Of a DNA stretch of 64,000 nucleotides, positions 44,448 to 52,936 are shown in pieces. Each line of letters opens with the position of its first letter. Position 1 is the first letter of the stretch. The translations under genes were made by a program, and so were the position numbers. Source of the DNA: CAVTWS01 sp963738445 (GTDB lineage Bacteria; Actinomycetota; Acidimicrobiia; Acidimicrobiales; SHLQ01); assembly GCA_963738445.1 (NCBI GenBank), contig CAVTWS010000015.1:186001-250000 (forward strand), in the 5' to 3' direction. The notes under the pieces were generated by a model, which ran no database searches, had not been told where the DNA came from, and saw only the letters and a program-made list of their open reading frames with translations.

Positions 44448-45017
44448 ATGACTCCTGAGATCGAACGGGTCATCGACCCCGCGTTCGTCGTAGGCCTGTC
44501 GCGCCTGCCGATCGACGAGGTTCGGGCCCGCCGCCGTGACGCCCAGTCCGTCGAGAACGCCCTCTCCTACGTCCGTCGCATGGTGCAGGGCCGGCTTGAC
44601 ATCGTGGGGGCGGAGCTCCAGCGTCGCCGGGCCGGCGGCGACCCGGCCGACCTGTCCGACCTCGTGTACCGCCTGCCGGACATCCTGGCCGAGTCCCGGC
44701 CCGGCGGCCTCGGCAACGGCCCCGACAGCCCCGGAGGCGGCAACATGGCCCGCCCGCCGCTCGAGCTCGAGCCGGACCGTGCCGTCACCGAAGCCCTCGA
44801 GTCGCGGCTCGATCAGCTGCTCGACCTCGCCAACGCGTCGTCACTCGGCGACCTCGACAGCGCCGGACTGCTCGATCTGGCCGACCGCCTGGCAGCGCTC
44901 GAGCAGCAGGTGTCGGCGCATCGCAGCACGCTGCACGACGTGATCGGTGCCCTACAGGTGGAGATCACCCGCCGGTATCGCACCGGTGAGGCCTCGGTCG
45001 ACTCGCTCCTGAGTTGA
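44448..45017 (+). CDS. RsiG-like c-di-GMP-responsive anti-sigma factor
   Basis: The 189-residue protein resembles RsiG, which binds c-di-GMP and then holds the sigma factor WhiG in Streptomyces. RsiG is a helical hairpin carrying E-x3-S-x2-R-x3-Q-x3-D; here the first copy is exact (Glu36, Ser40, Arg43, Gln47, Asp51). A second, weaker copy, E-x3-S-x2-R-x3-H-x3-G, is at Glu152, Ser156, Arg159, His163 and Gly167. A Gly/Pro-rich linker of about 25 residues (84-108) separates the two helical parts. It lies ten bases before mshA. Its sigma partner is not in this window. Confidence 0.75.
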   Translation: MTPEIERVIDPAFVVGLSRLPIDEVRARRRDAQSVENALSYVRRMVQGRLDIVGAELQRRRAGGDPADLSDLVYRLPDILAESRPGGLGNGPDSPGGGNMARPPLELEPDRAVTEALESRLDQLLDLANASSLGDLDSAGLLDLADRLAALEQQVSAHRSTLHDVIGALQVEITRRYRTGEASVDSLLS

Positions 45018-45026
45018 GGCGCCCCG

Positions 45027-46325
45027 GTGACGGTCCCCGTGTTCGCTGAGCCGCCCGACCCGGTGTCGACCGACGCGCTCGACGGCATCGCAGGCGCCGA
45101 CCGCCCCCTGCTCCGGGTGGCGATGGTGTCGATGCACACGTCGCCGTTGCTCCAACCGGGGGTAGGCGACAGCGGGGGCATGAACGTCTACGTCCGGGAA
45201 CTGGTGTCAGCGCTTGCGCAGTCCGGGGTCGACTGCGATGTGTACGTGCGACGTTGGGACCCCGATCTCCCTGACCTCGTCGAGGTCGAACCGGGCTTCC
45301 GGGTCTGGCACCTCGATGCCGGGCCCCCCGCCCTGGCCAAGGAGGACCTCGCCTCGGTGCTGCCGGCGTTCACCGATGCGTTGCGGGCTGCGCTCGATCG
45401 TCGACCCGTCGATCTCATCCACGCCAACTACTGGCTGTCGGCCGAGGCCGCCCATCCGATCAAACACGAGCTCGACCTGCCCATGGTGTGCACCTTCCAC
45501 ACCTTGGCCCGCGTCAAAGCCGAGATGGGCGACGACGAACCGCAGCGCCGGATCGACGCGGAACATCGGGTCGTGGCGTGTTCTGACGCGCTGGTCGCGA
45601 ACGCGCAGGCCGAGCTCGAGCAGCTCGTCACCTTGTACGACGCGCCGATCGACCGGGTCGAGATCGTGCCGCCAGGCGTGCTCCACGCCTTCTTCTCTCC
45701 GGGCGACTCTCGCGGCGCCCGCCGGGCGGTCGAGCTCCCCGCCGGTCCGTTGCTGCTGTTCGTCGGTCGCATCCAGCCGCTCAAGGGGGTCGACGTGGCC
45801 GTTCGGACCCTGGCCGAGCTCGGTCGGCCCGACGCCACGCTCGTCATCGTCGGCGGTGCCTCCGGAGTCGACGGGCCGGCCGAGATCGAGCGGGTGAGGT
45901 CCCTCGCGGTCGAGCTCGAAGTCGCCGATCAGGTGCGGTTCGTCGAGCCGCAACCGCACCACACGCTGGCGTCGTACTACCGCGCCGCGGATGTGTGCCT
46001 GGTGCCCAGCCGATCCGAGTCGTTCGGCCTCGTCGCCCTGGAGGCGGCGGCGTGCGGGATACCGGTCGTCGCCTCCGCGGTGGGCGGCCTGCTCACGCTG
46101 GTCCAGCACGGGCGGACCGGATACCTCGTGGAGAACCGCGACCCCGCCGAGTTCGCCTCGTACGTGACCCGGATCATCGACGACCCCGGCCTGGCGACCG
46201 AGCTGGCCGTCGGCGCCGTGGATCTGGCCCGCCGCTACACGTGGTCGGCGACCGTGGGCCGGTTGCGTCGCCTCTACGTGGAGTTGAGCCACCGGATCCC
46301 CGTCGACTGCGGAGCAGTGCGATGA
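45027..46325 (+). CDS. mshA: D-inositol-3-phosphate glycosyltransferase MshA
   Basis: MshA performs the first step of mycothiol synthesis, joining N-acetylglucosamine to inositol-3-phosphate. The 432-residue GT4 glycosyltransferase has the N-terminal segment VSMHTSPLLQPGVGDSGGMNVYV, which is characteristic of MshA, a middle FHTLARVKA, FVGRIQPLKGVD and the nucleotide-sugar site PSRSESFGLVALEA. The start is GTG. The 3' end falls in a 26-bp tandem repeat, and the stop codon overlaps a start codon (ATGA). Mycothiol is the actinobacterial thiol buffer, which supports the lineage call. Confidence 0.92.
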   Translation: MTVPVFAEPPDPVSTDALDGIAGADRPLLRVAMVSMHTSPLLQPGVGDSGGMNVYVRELVSALAQSGVDCDVYVRRWDPDLPDLVEVEPGFRVWHLDAGPPALAKEDLASVLPAFTDALRAALDRRPVDLIHANYWLSAEAAHPIKHELDLPMVCTFHTLARVKAEMGDDEPQRRIDAEHRVVACSDALVANAQAELEQLVTLYDAPIDRVEIVPPGVLHAFFSPGDSRGARRAVELPAGPLLLFVGRIQPLKGVDVAVRTLAELGRPDATLVIVGGASGVDGPAEIERVRSLAVELEVADQVRFVEPQPHHTLASYYRAADVCLVPSRSESFGLVALEAAACGIPVVASAVGGLLTLVQHGRTGYLVENRDPAEFASYVTRIIDDPGLATELAVGAVDLARRYTWSATVGRLRRLYVELSHRIPVDCGAVR

Positions 46326-46351
46326 GGACCGTCTGCGGAGCAGTGCGATGA
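46322..46351 (+). CDS. Nine-codon ORF in repeat copy 1
   Basis: This frame starts at the ATG that overlaps the mshA stop codon, encodes MRTVCGAVR and ends at the TGA that overlaps the ATG of the next copy. GGAG lies seven bases before the ATG. It probably serves only to pass ribosomes along the junction, if it is translated at all. Confidence 0.35.
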   Translation: MRTVCGAVR

Positions 46352-46377
46352 GGACAGTCTGCGGAGCAGCGCATTGA
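46348..46377 (+). CDS. Nine-codon ORF in repeat copy 2
   Basis: It encodes MRTVCGAAH and its stop TGA overlaps the TTG start of the YbjN-domain gene. Together with the copy 1 frame it forms a chain of overlaps from mshA to ybjN. Confidence 0.35.
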   Translation: MRTVCGAAH

Positions 46378-46838
46378 ACGATCGCCCGCCGCCCGACGAA
46401 CGTGTGCGGGCCGGTGTCGCGGCGCTGCTCGATTCGTGGCTGGCCGAGCGGTTGGCCGGCAACGACGCCGTGGTGGCGGTGGAGAGCGACCCAGGCCCGC
46501 CGGCGCGGCGGTTCGCACGGCTGAACGGTGAGAGCAAGGACGTGTACAGCGTCTGGTTCACCCTGCGCCAACGCACCCTCCACGTCGAGACGTTCGTGAT
46601 GCCTGCACCCGAGGAGAACGCCAGCGCCTTCTATGCGCAGTTGCTCCGACGCAACCGCGCGCTCTACGGCCTGTCCTTCGCCATCGGTGAGGAGGACGCC
46701 ATCTTCTTGCAGGCCGAGGTCCCTCTCACATCGGTCACCCGCGAACGACTCGACGAGCTGCTGGGCTCGATCTACGCCACCATCGAGCGAGCCTTCGTGC
46801 CGGCTCTGCGGCTCGGTTTCGCCTCACGCTTCGCCTGA
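46374..46838 (+). CDS. YbjN-domain protein
   Basis: The 154-residue protein matches the YbjN family, related in fold to type III secretion chaperones, with WFTLRQRTLHVETFVMPAPE, FYAQLLRRNRALYGLSF and LDELLGSIY. In actinobacteria YbjN-type genes commonly follow mshA, as here. The start is TTG (MNDRPPPDER), preceded by GGAG seven bases upstream within the repeat; no ATG or GTG in this frame precedes the conserved part at a better place. Function unknown; a chaperone-like or regulatory role is inferred from the fold. Confidence 0.8.
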   Translation: MNDRPPPDERVRAGVAALLDSWLAERLAGNDAVVAVESDPGPPARRFARLNGESKDVYSVWFTLRQRTLHVETFVMPAPEENASAFYAQLLRRNRALYGLSFAIGEEDAIFLQAEVPLTSVTRERLDELLGSIYATIERAFVPALRLGFASRFA

Positions 46839-47025
46839 TCCGCACCGAAGCTCCCTCCGGTCCCGCGGTCCATGGGCTGTCCGCCGCCGACTTGGCGAGG
46901 ATTTGGTGCCGCTTGTGCAGCCCCGGTGGAGGGTGAGGGTGTGGTCCCGGGTCGCAACACGGGGCGCCGCATCGGGAAGTTCGGTGAGACGTGTGTCGAT
47001 CCGGGACCGCTGCCCCCCAATCGGT

Positions 47026-47053
47026 CCATGCTCGCTACGGTTGGCGAGCATGG
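47026..47053 (+). promoter_or_regulatory. Hairpin covering the proC start codon
   Basis: CCATGCTCGC at 47026-47035 and GCGAGCATGG at 47044-47053 are perfect complements with an 8-base loop. The right arm contains the proposed proC ATG (47050), so the hairpin could hide the start from ribosomes. No good ribosome binding site is visible before it. Confidence 0.5.
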
Positions 47054-47853
47054 ACCTGGTGCTTCAGATCATCGGCGGGGGCAAGATGGGCGAGGCGCTG
47101 CTCGGCGGACTCGTGGGCTCGGGATGGGCTCGTGCCGATCAGGTGGGTGTCGTCGAGGTGGACCCGGCCCGATCCGCGGACGTCGCCGCCCGATTCCCGG
47201 GCGTGTCGGTCGGTCCGGAGCCGTGGGACGGGGTTCCGGCGATCGTGGCGGTGAAGCCGGCCGTGGCCGACTCCGTCGCCGCCGACCTGGGCCGGCGGGG
47301 TTGCCCGCGGCTCCTCTCGATCGCGGCCGGCGTGACGATCTGCCGGCTCGAGGCCGCCGTCGGTGCCGGGGTGCCGGTGGTGCGGTGCATGCCCAACACA
47401 CCGGCTCTGGTGGGTCTCGGCATGTCTGCGGTCGCCGCCGGGAGTTGCGCCGGCACCGCTGACCTGGAATGGGCCGAAGCCATCCTGGGCTCGGTGGGCC
47501 GGGTGGTCGTGGTCGACGAAGCCGACCTCGATGCCGTCACGGGACTGTCCGGTTCCGGCCCGGCGTACCTGTTCCTCCTGGCCGAGGCGCTGATCGCCGC
47601 CGGAATCGAGCAGGGGTTGTCACCGGACGTCGCCGTCACGCTCACCGAGCAGACGCTGCTCGGCTCGGCCACGCTGCTGGCCCGCTCCGAGGATACGCCC
47701 GAGGTGCTCCGGGCGAACGTGACGTCGCCGGGAGGGACCACCGCCGCCGGCCTGGCGGTGTTCGAACAGCGTGAACTCCGCCGGATCGTCGGCGACGTGG
47801 TCGCCGCGGCAACGAACCGCTCACGGGAGCTGGGTCGGCCCGATCCCGGGTGA
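47050..47853 (+). CDS. proC: Pyrroline-5-carboxylate reductase
   Basis: ProC reduces pyrroline-5-carboxylate to proline with NAD(P)H. The 267-residue protein has the Rossmann motif IGGGKMGEALLGGL, the segment RCMPNTPALVGLGMSAV and the signature TGLSGSGPAYLFLLAEAL, plus NVTSPGGTTAAGL near the C-terminus. The ATG at 47050 is inside a hairpin; GTG at 47059 is an alternative. In mycobacteria proC is likewise followed by a small excisionase-like HTH gene. Confidence 0.92.
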   Translation: MDLVLQIIGGGKMGEALLGGLVGSGWARADQVGVVEVDPARSADVAARFPGVSVGPEPWDGVPAIVAVKPAVADSVAADLGRRGCPRLLSIAAGVTICRLEAAVGAGVPVVRCMPNTPALVGLGMSAVAAGSCAGTADLEWAEAILGSVGRVVVVDEADLDAVTGLSGSGPAYLFLLAEALIAAGIEQGLSPDVAVTLTEQTLLGSATLLARSEDTPEVLRANVTSPGGTTAAGLAVFEQRELRRIVGDVVAAATNRSRELGRPDPG

Positions 47854-47924
47854 CCGGCGGACCCCTGATCGGACACCGACACGGCGTTGCGTAAGAATTC
47901 ACGAGGGGATTCGGCCGGCGACGT

Positions 47925-47953
47925 TTGTTGACCGTCGATCCCGGACCTAGAGT
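47925..47953 (+). promoter_or_regulatory. Possible sigma-70-type promoter for the HTH gene
   Basis: TTGTTG and TAGAGT are separated by 17 bases and lie 27 bases before the start of the HTH gene. The match to the consensus is only fair, and I cannot test it from sequence alone. Confidence 0.35.
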
Positions 47954-47979
47954 TCCGTGCTGCGGAGAGGGGACCTTTG

Positions 47980-48174
47980 GTGGCTCAGACAGACGGACGC
48001 AACCGATTTTTCACTGTGGCCGAGGTGGCCCAGTTGATGCGGGTCTCCACGATGACCGTCTATCGGCTCATCAAGGCGGGTGACCTCGGGGCCGTTCGGG
48101 TCGGGCGCAGCTACCGGATCCGCGAAGACGACGTCGACCGCTACCTCGCCGACCGCTACACCGAAGCGGGCTGA
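47980..48174 (+). CDS. Excisionase-type HTH DNA-binding protein (Rv0500A-like)
   Basis: The 64-residue protein has a winged HTH of the MerR/excisionase type, FFTVAEVAQLMRVSTMTVYRL followed by GDLGAVRVGRSYRI. This is nearly the pattern of the small protein encoded just after proC in Mycobacterium tuberculosis (Rv0500A). The start is GTG with GGAGAGGGG upstream; TTG one codon before is possible. It is probably a global or local transcription regulator, not an excisionase. The very small basic gene that often follows in mycobacteria is not seen here. Confidence 0.85.
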   Translation: MAQTDGRNRFFTVAEVAQLMRVSTMTVYRLIKAGDLGAVRVGRSYRIREDDVDRYLADRYTEAG

Positions 48175-48223
48175 CCCACCAACGGTCAGCCGGGCCGGCT
48201 CGCTGTATGGCGGGCCCTCGAGC

Positions 48224-49098
48224 ATGCGCTACGACACCGTCACCCTCCTGACCGATTACGGCTCACGCGACGAGTTCGCGGGAGTGCTGCGATCGGTCAT
48301 CCGGTCACTGGCGCCGTCCGTCACGGTGATCGACCTGACGCACGGGATCGACCGTCACGACGTGCGCGGCGGCGCGTGCTGGCCCTGGCCCGAAGCGCCC
48401 AGTACCTGGCCCCGGGAGTGGTCGTGGCCGTGGTCGACCCCGGAGTCGGAACCAGCCGGCGCGGCATCGCCGTCGAGGTCGGCGACGGTGCCTCCGTCCT
48501 GATCGGTCCCGACAACGGGCTGCTGGCTCCGGCGGTCGCCCTGGTCGGCGGCGCCACGGCTGCGGTCGAGCTCACCAACCCCGAGTTCCGGCTGCCGGCG
48601 CCGGGCGCCACCTTCGCCGGCCGTGACGTGTTCGCTCCGGCCGCCGCCCACCTGTGCAACGGCGTGCCGCTGACCGACCTCGGTCCATCGGTCGATCCGG
48701 CCTCGCTCACCCCACTCGTGGTGCCCATCACCCGTTTCGATGGCGGTGAGCTCGAAGCGTCGGTGCTGTGGGTCGACACCTTCGGCAATGCTCAGCTCAA
48801 CGTCGACCCCGCCGAGCTGGTGCCGTTCTCCGAACACGTCGAGCTCCGCATCGGCACCGCTCGCCACCTCGCCCGCCGGGCCGGCACCTACGGCGATCTC
48901 GGCCTGGGCCAGGTCGGTCTGGTGATCGACTCGTACGGCCTCGTCAGCGTCATCGTCGATCAGGGCTCCGCTGCGGAGTCCCTCGGGCTTCGCGCCGGCG
49001 ATCCGATCACGCTCGTCGACTCGCCCGACGACCAGTCGTCCGGTGGGATCGTGGCGGCGCCGGTCGAGCTGCGAGCGCGTTCCCGGGAGGACCGATGA
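48224..49098 (+). CDS. SAM hydroxide adenosyltransferase (DUF62), interrupted by a frameshift
   Basis: Proteins of this family split S-adenosylmethionine with water into adenosine and methionine. The first frame from 48224 gives LTDYGSRDEFAGVLRSVI and VIDLTHGIDRHDV and then loses homology at about 48376. The next frame resumes at once with LALARSAQYLAPG, VVAVVDPGVGTSRR, GPDNGLLAPA and FAGRDVFAPAAAHL and runs to 49098. A single missing G in GGCGCGTGCTGG explains this. Restored length is about 291 residues, normal for the family. A sequencing error is as likely as a real mutation. Confidence 0.88.
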
Positions 49099-49184
49099 GA
49101 CCAGGCACCACCATCGCCGTCGCCATCTTGCTGGCCGTGATCCTCGGCGCCGCCGTTCTCCAGTTGTTCATCCTCAGTCGCTGA
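49095..49184 (+). CDS. 29-residue single-helix membrane peptide
   Basis: This very small frame starts with the ATG that overlaps the stop of the SAM hydrolase gene (ATGA) and encodes a positively charged start (MRPGTT) followed by one clear membrane helix (IAVAILLAVILGAAVLQLFIL). Tight coupling and the clean hydrophobic pattern support it as a real gene. Function unknown. Confidence 0.55.
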   Translation: MRPGTTIAVAILLAVILGAAVLQLFILSR

Positions 49185-49299
49185 CCGACCCGAGACATGC
49201 GGTGCGCGGCGCCGGACCCGAGACGTGGCGCCGCGCGGCCGTCTAACGTTCGCGCCCGGGGCGACCGCGTCGTCGCCCGTCGGACGCGAGGAGGCCACC

Positions 49300-50085
49300 G
49301 TGCCGGAGATGGACGGATACGAAGCTGGTACACCGTGCTGGGTCGACATCGGCACCAGCGATGTGGAGGCCGCCGGGGCCTTCTACTCGTCGCTGTTCGG
49401 CTGGGAGATCGAGTACGGACCGGAGGAGATCGGGTTCTACTCCCTGGCCCGCCTGAAGGGTCGGGAGGTGGCGGCGATCGCCCTGCAACAGGTGCCCGAC
49501 ATGGTCGTCTGGACCACCTACCTGGCGACCGACGACGTCGATGCCACCGCCGACAAGGTGCGAGCTGCGGGAGGAACGGTGCTGGTGGAGCCCATGGACG
49601 TCATGACGGCCGGCCGGATGCTGGTGGCGCTCGATACCGGCGGAGCGGCGATCTCGTTCTGGCAGGCGGGTGACCACAAGGGTGCCACCTTGGTGAACGA
49701 GCCCGGCACCTTGTGCTGGAACGAACTGACCACCCGCGCCCTCGACGAATCGTTGGCCTTCTACGAGGCCGCGGCCGGCATCACCGGCCACAAGATCGAC
49801 ATGGGTGAGGCCGGCGACTACTACGAGTGGCGCCTGCCGGACGGACGTGGCGTCGGTGGGCTCATGCCCATGGTGGGCGACATGTGGCCCGCCGATCTGC
49901 CCAACCACTGGATGGTCTACTTCGCCGTCGAGGACACCGATGCGACTGCGGCTCGCGTCGTCGAGCTCGGTGGCCAGGTCCACGTACCCCCGACCGACAT
50001 CCCACCCGGTCGGTTCGCGGTGGTCCAGGACCCCCAGGGCGGCCACTTCTCGATCATCGCGATGGCCCCGCAACCCGGGAGTTGA
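49300..50085 (+). CDS. Two-domain VOC (glyoxalase-like) protein
   Basis: The 261-residue protein has two glyoxalase-like modules. The first starts PCWVDIGTSDVEAAGAFYSSLFGW and the second LCWNELTTRALDESLAFYEAAAG; each ends in a GG..hFsii-like strand. This two-domain type is frequent in actinobacteria and is related to hydroxylase or resistance proteins; its ligand is unknown. The GTG start is preceded by GAGGAGG. It is transcribed alone. Confidence 0.88.
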   Translation: MPEMDGYEAGTPCWVDIGTSDVEAAGAFYSSLFGWEIEYGPEEIGFYSLARLKGREVAAIALQQVPDMVVWTTYLATDDVDATADKVRAAGGTVLVEPMDVMTAGRMLVALDTGGAAISFWQAGDHKGATLVNEPGTLCWNELTTRALDESLAFYEAAAGITGHKIDMGEAGDYYEWRLPDGRGVGGLMPMVGDMWPADLPNHWMVYFAVEDTDATAARVVELGGQVHVPPTDIPPGRFAVVQDPQGGHFSIIAMAPQPGS

Positions 50086-50097
50086 TCCCGGCGAGCT

Positions 50098-50916
50098 TCA
50101 GGCCATGGAGGCCAGGCGGTCCCGGGTGAAGCGGTGAGCACCTCGCACGTTCAAGGTGATGGCGATCGCCCAGATCACCCCGCCGATCGTCACGGCCAGC
50201 GGCAGCGACACCAGCAGAAGCCCCGTCGACTGTCCCACCATCACCACGATCAGCGGCAGGATCACTGCGCCTCCGAGCTGGTTCGCCTCCTGGGCGGTGC
50301 GGGCTCGTGCGGACACCCGCACCATGACCCCGAGCCCCAGGGCGGCGACGGCCGGCGCCACCCACAAGATGACGACCAACCAGAGCCCGGTGGGCACGAA
50401 GATGCGTTCCATCACCGGCCACGCGACCGCGTTCGAGATCACGGCGAAGATCACGAAGCCGACCCACGAGATGGTCACGGCGGGCACGAATCCCGTCAGC
50501 ACCTTGGCCACGTAGAGGTCGCGATCGGGCACCGGAAGGTGGAGCAACGACTCCAGGGTGCGGCGCTCCTTCTCGCCCGCGAAGGCGTCGGCGGCGATCA
50601 CCGCCGAGACCATCAGGGGCACGATCAGGAACAGCGGCGCCAGCAGATACCCGAGAATGAGTTGGAGCAACTGCTCGTCCCGGGGCAGGGCCCGGATCTC
50701 GTTGGCGAGGCCGGACGGCAACGCGGAGAGGAAGCTCTCCGCCCCGATGTCGCCCTGGGAGCGAGCGGCAATGGCCAGGGCCAGCGGCAGGATCACCAGC
50801 AGCAGCAGTGGTACGAACAGCATCGGCAGGACGATGGCCTTCGACCGGCGAATGGCGAGCAGGTCCTTGTGGATGATGGCGCCGATCGCGGCCCGACGGT
50901 CACGGTCACGCCACAT
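50098..50916 (-). CDS. ABC-2 type transporter permease
   Basis: The 272-residue protein has six predicted membrane helices and the ABC-2 motif around EKERRTLESLLHLPVPDRDLYVAK, which marks NatB-like export permeases. It pairs with the ATPase gene just upstream on the minus strand, overlapping its true end by 11 bases. The exported substrate (ion, lipid or drug) is unknown. Confidence 0.87.
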   Translation of the reverse strand: MWRDRDRRAAIGAIIHKDLLAIRRSKAIVLPMLFVPLLLLVILPLALAIAARSQGDIGAESFLSALPSGLANEIRALPRDEQLLQLILGYLLAPLFLIVPLMVSAVIAADAFAGEKERRTLESLLHLPVPDRDLYVAKVLTGFVPAVTISWVGFVIFAVISNAVAWPVMERIFVPTGLWLVVILWVAPAVAALGLGVMVRVSARARTAQEANQLGGAVILPLIVVMVGQSTGLLLVSLPLAVTIGGVIWAIAITLNVRGAHRFTRDRLASMA

Positions 50917-51951
50917 GTTCGGCCTCCACGGCGGCCGGTTCGGCCGCGTCGGCCAGTGACCGCTCCCGGTGCCGGCGCTGGATCTCGAAGTACACCTCTT
51001 CGAGCGACGGCTTCACCGCGGTCGCCCCAGTACATCGACGCCCCGACCCACGAGGGCAGCCACGACGCCGGCGACGATGCGCCGGTCCTCGACCACGAGC
51101 GTGGCGCCGCCATCGGTGGCCGTCACCTCGTTCACGCCCCGCACCGAGCGGAGGAGCTGATGCTGCTCGGCGTCGACCGGACGATCGAGCTCCAACTCCA
51201 CCCGCACGCCGGACCACAGGCCGGCGGCGATGGTCTCAGGGCGGCCCGACGCGACGAGACGACCTCGATCGAGGACCGCCATCTTGGCCGGGAGTCGGCC
51301 GGCCTCGCCGAGGAAGTGGGTGCACAGGATGATCGTGCGGCCCCGTTCGGCGGCCAGGCTGCCGATGAGCGTGGTCACCTCCCTTGTCGCGGCAGGGTCG
51401 AGACCGGAGGTCGGTTCGTCGAGGAACAGCACCTCCGGGTCGTGCAGCAGCGCTCGGGCCAGAGCGATCCGCTTGCGCTGGCCGGTCGAGAACCCGCGGG
51501 TCGTCCGGTCTGCCAGGTCGGCGACGCCGAAACGATCGAGCAGGTCGACGATTCGCCGGTCGACGCTCGGACCCCGGAGTCGACGCATGGCGGCGGTCGC
51601 CGTCAGGTTCTCCCGGGCGGTGAGGCGGTCGTCGAGGCCGGCGTTCTCGGTGAGGACTCCGGTTCGGGCCCGCACGGCTTCGCCATCGACGGCCGGGTCG
51701 AAACCGAGCACCCGGGACCAGCCGGTATCGGGCTGCAGGATGCCGTTCAGAAGGCGCACCGTGGTGGTCTTCCCGGCGCCGTTGGGGCCGAGCAGCACGA
51801 GGATGTCGCCTCGGCCGAGGGTGAGGCTCAGACCGTCGAGCGCGACCCAGTCCCCGAAGCGACGGCCGAGGTCGTGCACCTGCACCGCGACGTCGTCGTC
51901 GGTGACGGCAGCTTGGTTCGTATCGTCGATCAGGATCGCCTCTTCGGTCAT
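50906..51951 (-). CDS. ABC transporter ATPase, 3' part shifted by one base
   Basis: The ATPase has Walker A GPNGAGKTTTV, the signature loop STGQRKRIALARALL, Walker B VLFLDEPTSGLD and the switch His in ILCTHFLGEAG. The frame from 51951 ends at 51013, but the next frame resumes at about 51028 with VKPSLEEVYFEIQRR, the usual end of this ATPase family, and runs to a stop at 50906. One G appears to be missing in the GGGGC run at 51025-51028. The restored protein would have about 348 residues and would overlap the permease start, as expected for a coupled pair. Confidence 0.88.
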
Positions 51952-51962
51952 CGACGCGTGCC

Positions 51963-52733
51963 CTACGGAGTCGCGCCCTGGAGCGCCTCGAACACCCGGA
52001 GCGTGCGGTCACGATCGGTGCTCGGTCGGGTCGAGAAGGGCGCCAGCGTGGTGGTCGTGGCCGGCACGGCTGTGGTGGTGGTTGTCGCGGCCGTCACCGC
52101 CGTCGGGCTGGTGGTCGTCGACACGGGGAAACGGGGCGGGACGGTGGTGGCCGAGGGTCGAGCAGTGGTCGTGGTCGCCGTCGGCAACGACACCGGCGGC
52201 GACGTGGTCTGGGGCGGCGACGTCGCGGGCGGGGCGGTGGAGGCAGGCGCCGGTGGCGCGGTCGTGGCCGGTGTGGAACCGAGCTGCATGAACCGGTGCA
52301 CGGTGTAGAGGGCGGATCCGGACCACACCACGCCCACACCGATGTGGGTGAACGCGGGATCCATGATGTTGGTGTTGTGGGCCGGGCTGGCCACGAACGC
52401 ATCCATGACCGCGCTGACGGTCGGGCCCGTGCCGACGTTCTCGCCGACCTTCAACCAGTAGGAACTGATGCCGTCGGTGATGTCGGGCGCATGGCTGATC
52501 CGGCCGTTGGCCGCCATCTGCTCGGCCCAGGCTCGAGCGGCGTCGGTCAACTCGGCGTCGACGACGAGGGCAGCGAGACCGGCGTTGGTGCGGCGGCTGT
52601 TGACCGCATTGATGAAGGATGACTCGTCGGCCGGAGTCGGAGCCGCGCCGGCCTGGGATGCCGAGCCCAGCAGCGTGGCGCAGCACAGGAAGAGCACCAA
52701 CACGGCCGCTCGGGCCCGGATGGGAAGGGACAC
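51963..52733 (-). CDS. Secreted CAP/SCP-domain protein
   Basis: The 256-residue protein has a signal peptide (VLVLFLCCATLLGSASQAGA), then a CAP domain with FINAVNSRRTNAGLAALVVD, RISHAPDI, GENVGTGPTVSAVMDAFVASPAH and GVGVVWSG. The last 90 residues form a Thr/Pro/Ala-rich, probably disordered tail. CAP proteins are extracellular; their role in bacteria is not known in general. It starts with GTG. It lies upstream of the ABC ATPase gene on the same strand, 11 bases apart, so co-transcription is possible. Confidence 0.87.
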   Translation of the reverse strand: MSLPIRARAAVLVLFLCCATLLGSASQAGAAPTPADESSFINAVNSRRTNAGLAALVVDAELTDAARAWAEQMAANGRISHAPDITDGISSYWLKVGENVGTGPTVSAVMDAFVASPAHNTNIMDPAFTHIGVGVVWSGSALYTVHRFMQLGSTPATTAPPAPASTAPPATSPPQTTSPPVSLPTATTTTARPSATTVPPRFPVSTTTSPTAVTAATTTTTAVPATTTTLAPFSTRPSTDRDRTLRVFEALQGATP

Positions 52734-52936
52734 ACCTTTGATGTCGGCACACAGGCCCCGCCTCTTGAGGCCGGCCCGGTGACGAAGCGCCGCCGCCCGA
52801 GGGCCGAACTGTGCGCGTGGGGCGACGTGGGGTGTCGGTTGGCGCGCGCGGTTCAGTGGTGGGGGACTGCGCCGGCCTCGTGAGGCTGCCGGTGATGCCA
52901 GACTGGGGGCACCGACCCGGGGAGGAGCCCGCCCGA

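Larger units (their letters stand above)
46307..46380 (+). repeat. 26-bp tandem repeat (2.8 copies) at the mshA-ybjN junction
   Basis: Three copies start at 46307, 46333 and 46359. Copies 1 and 2 differ at one base; copy 3 is partial and more diverged. Each copy contains GGAG followed seven bases later by a start codon (ATG, ATG, TTG). Because 26 is one less than nine codons, each start overlaps the stop of the frame before it. Confidence 0.9.
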
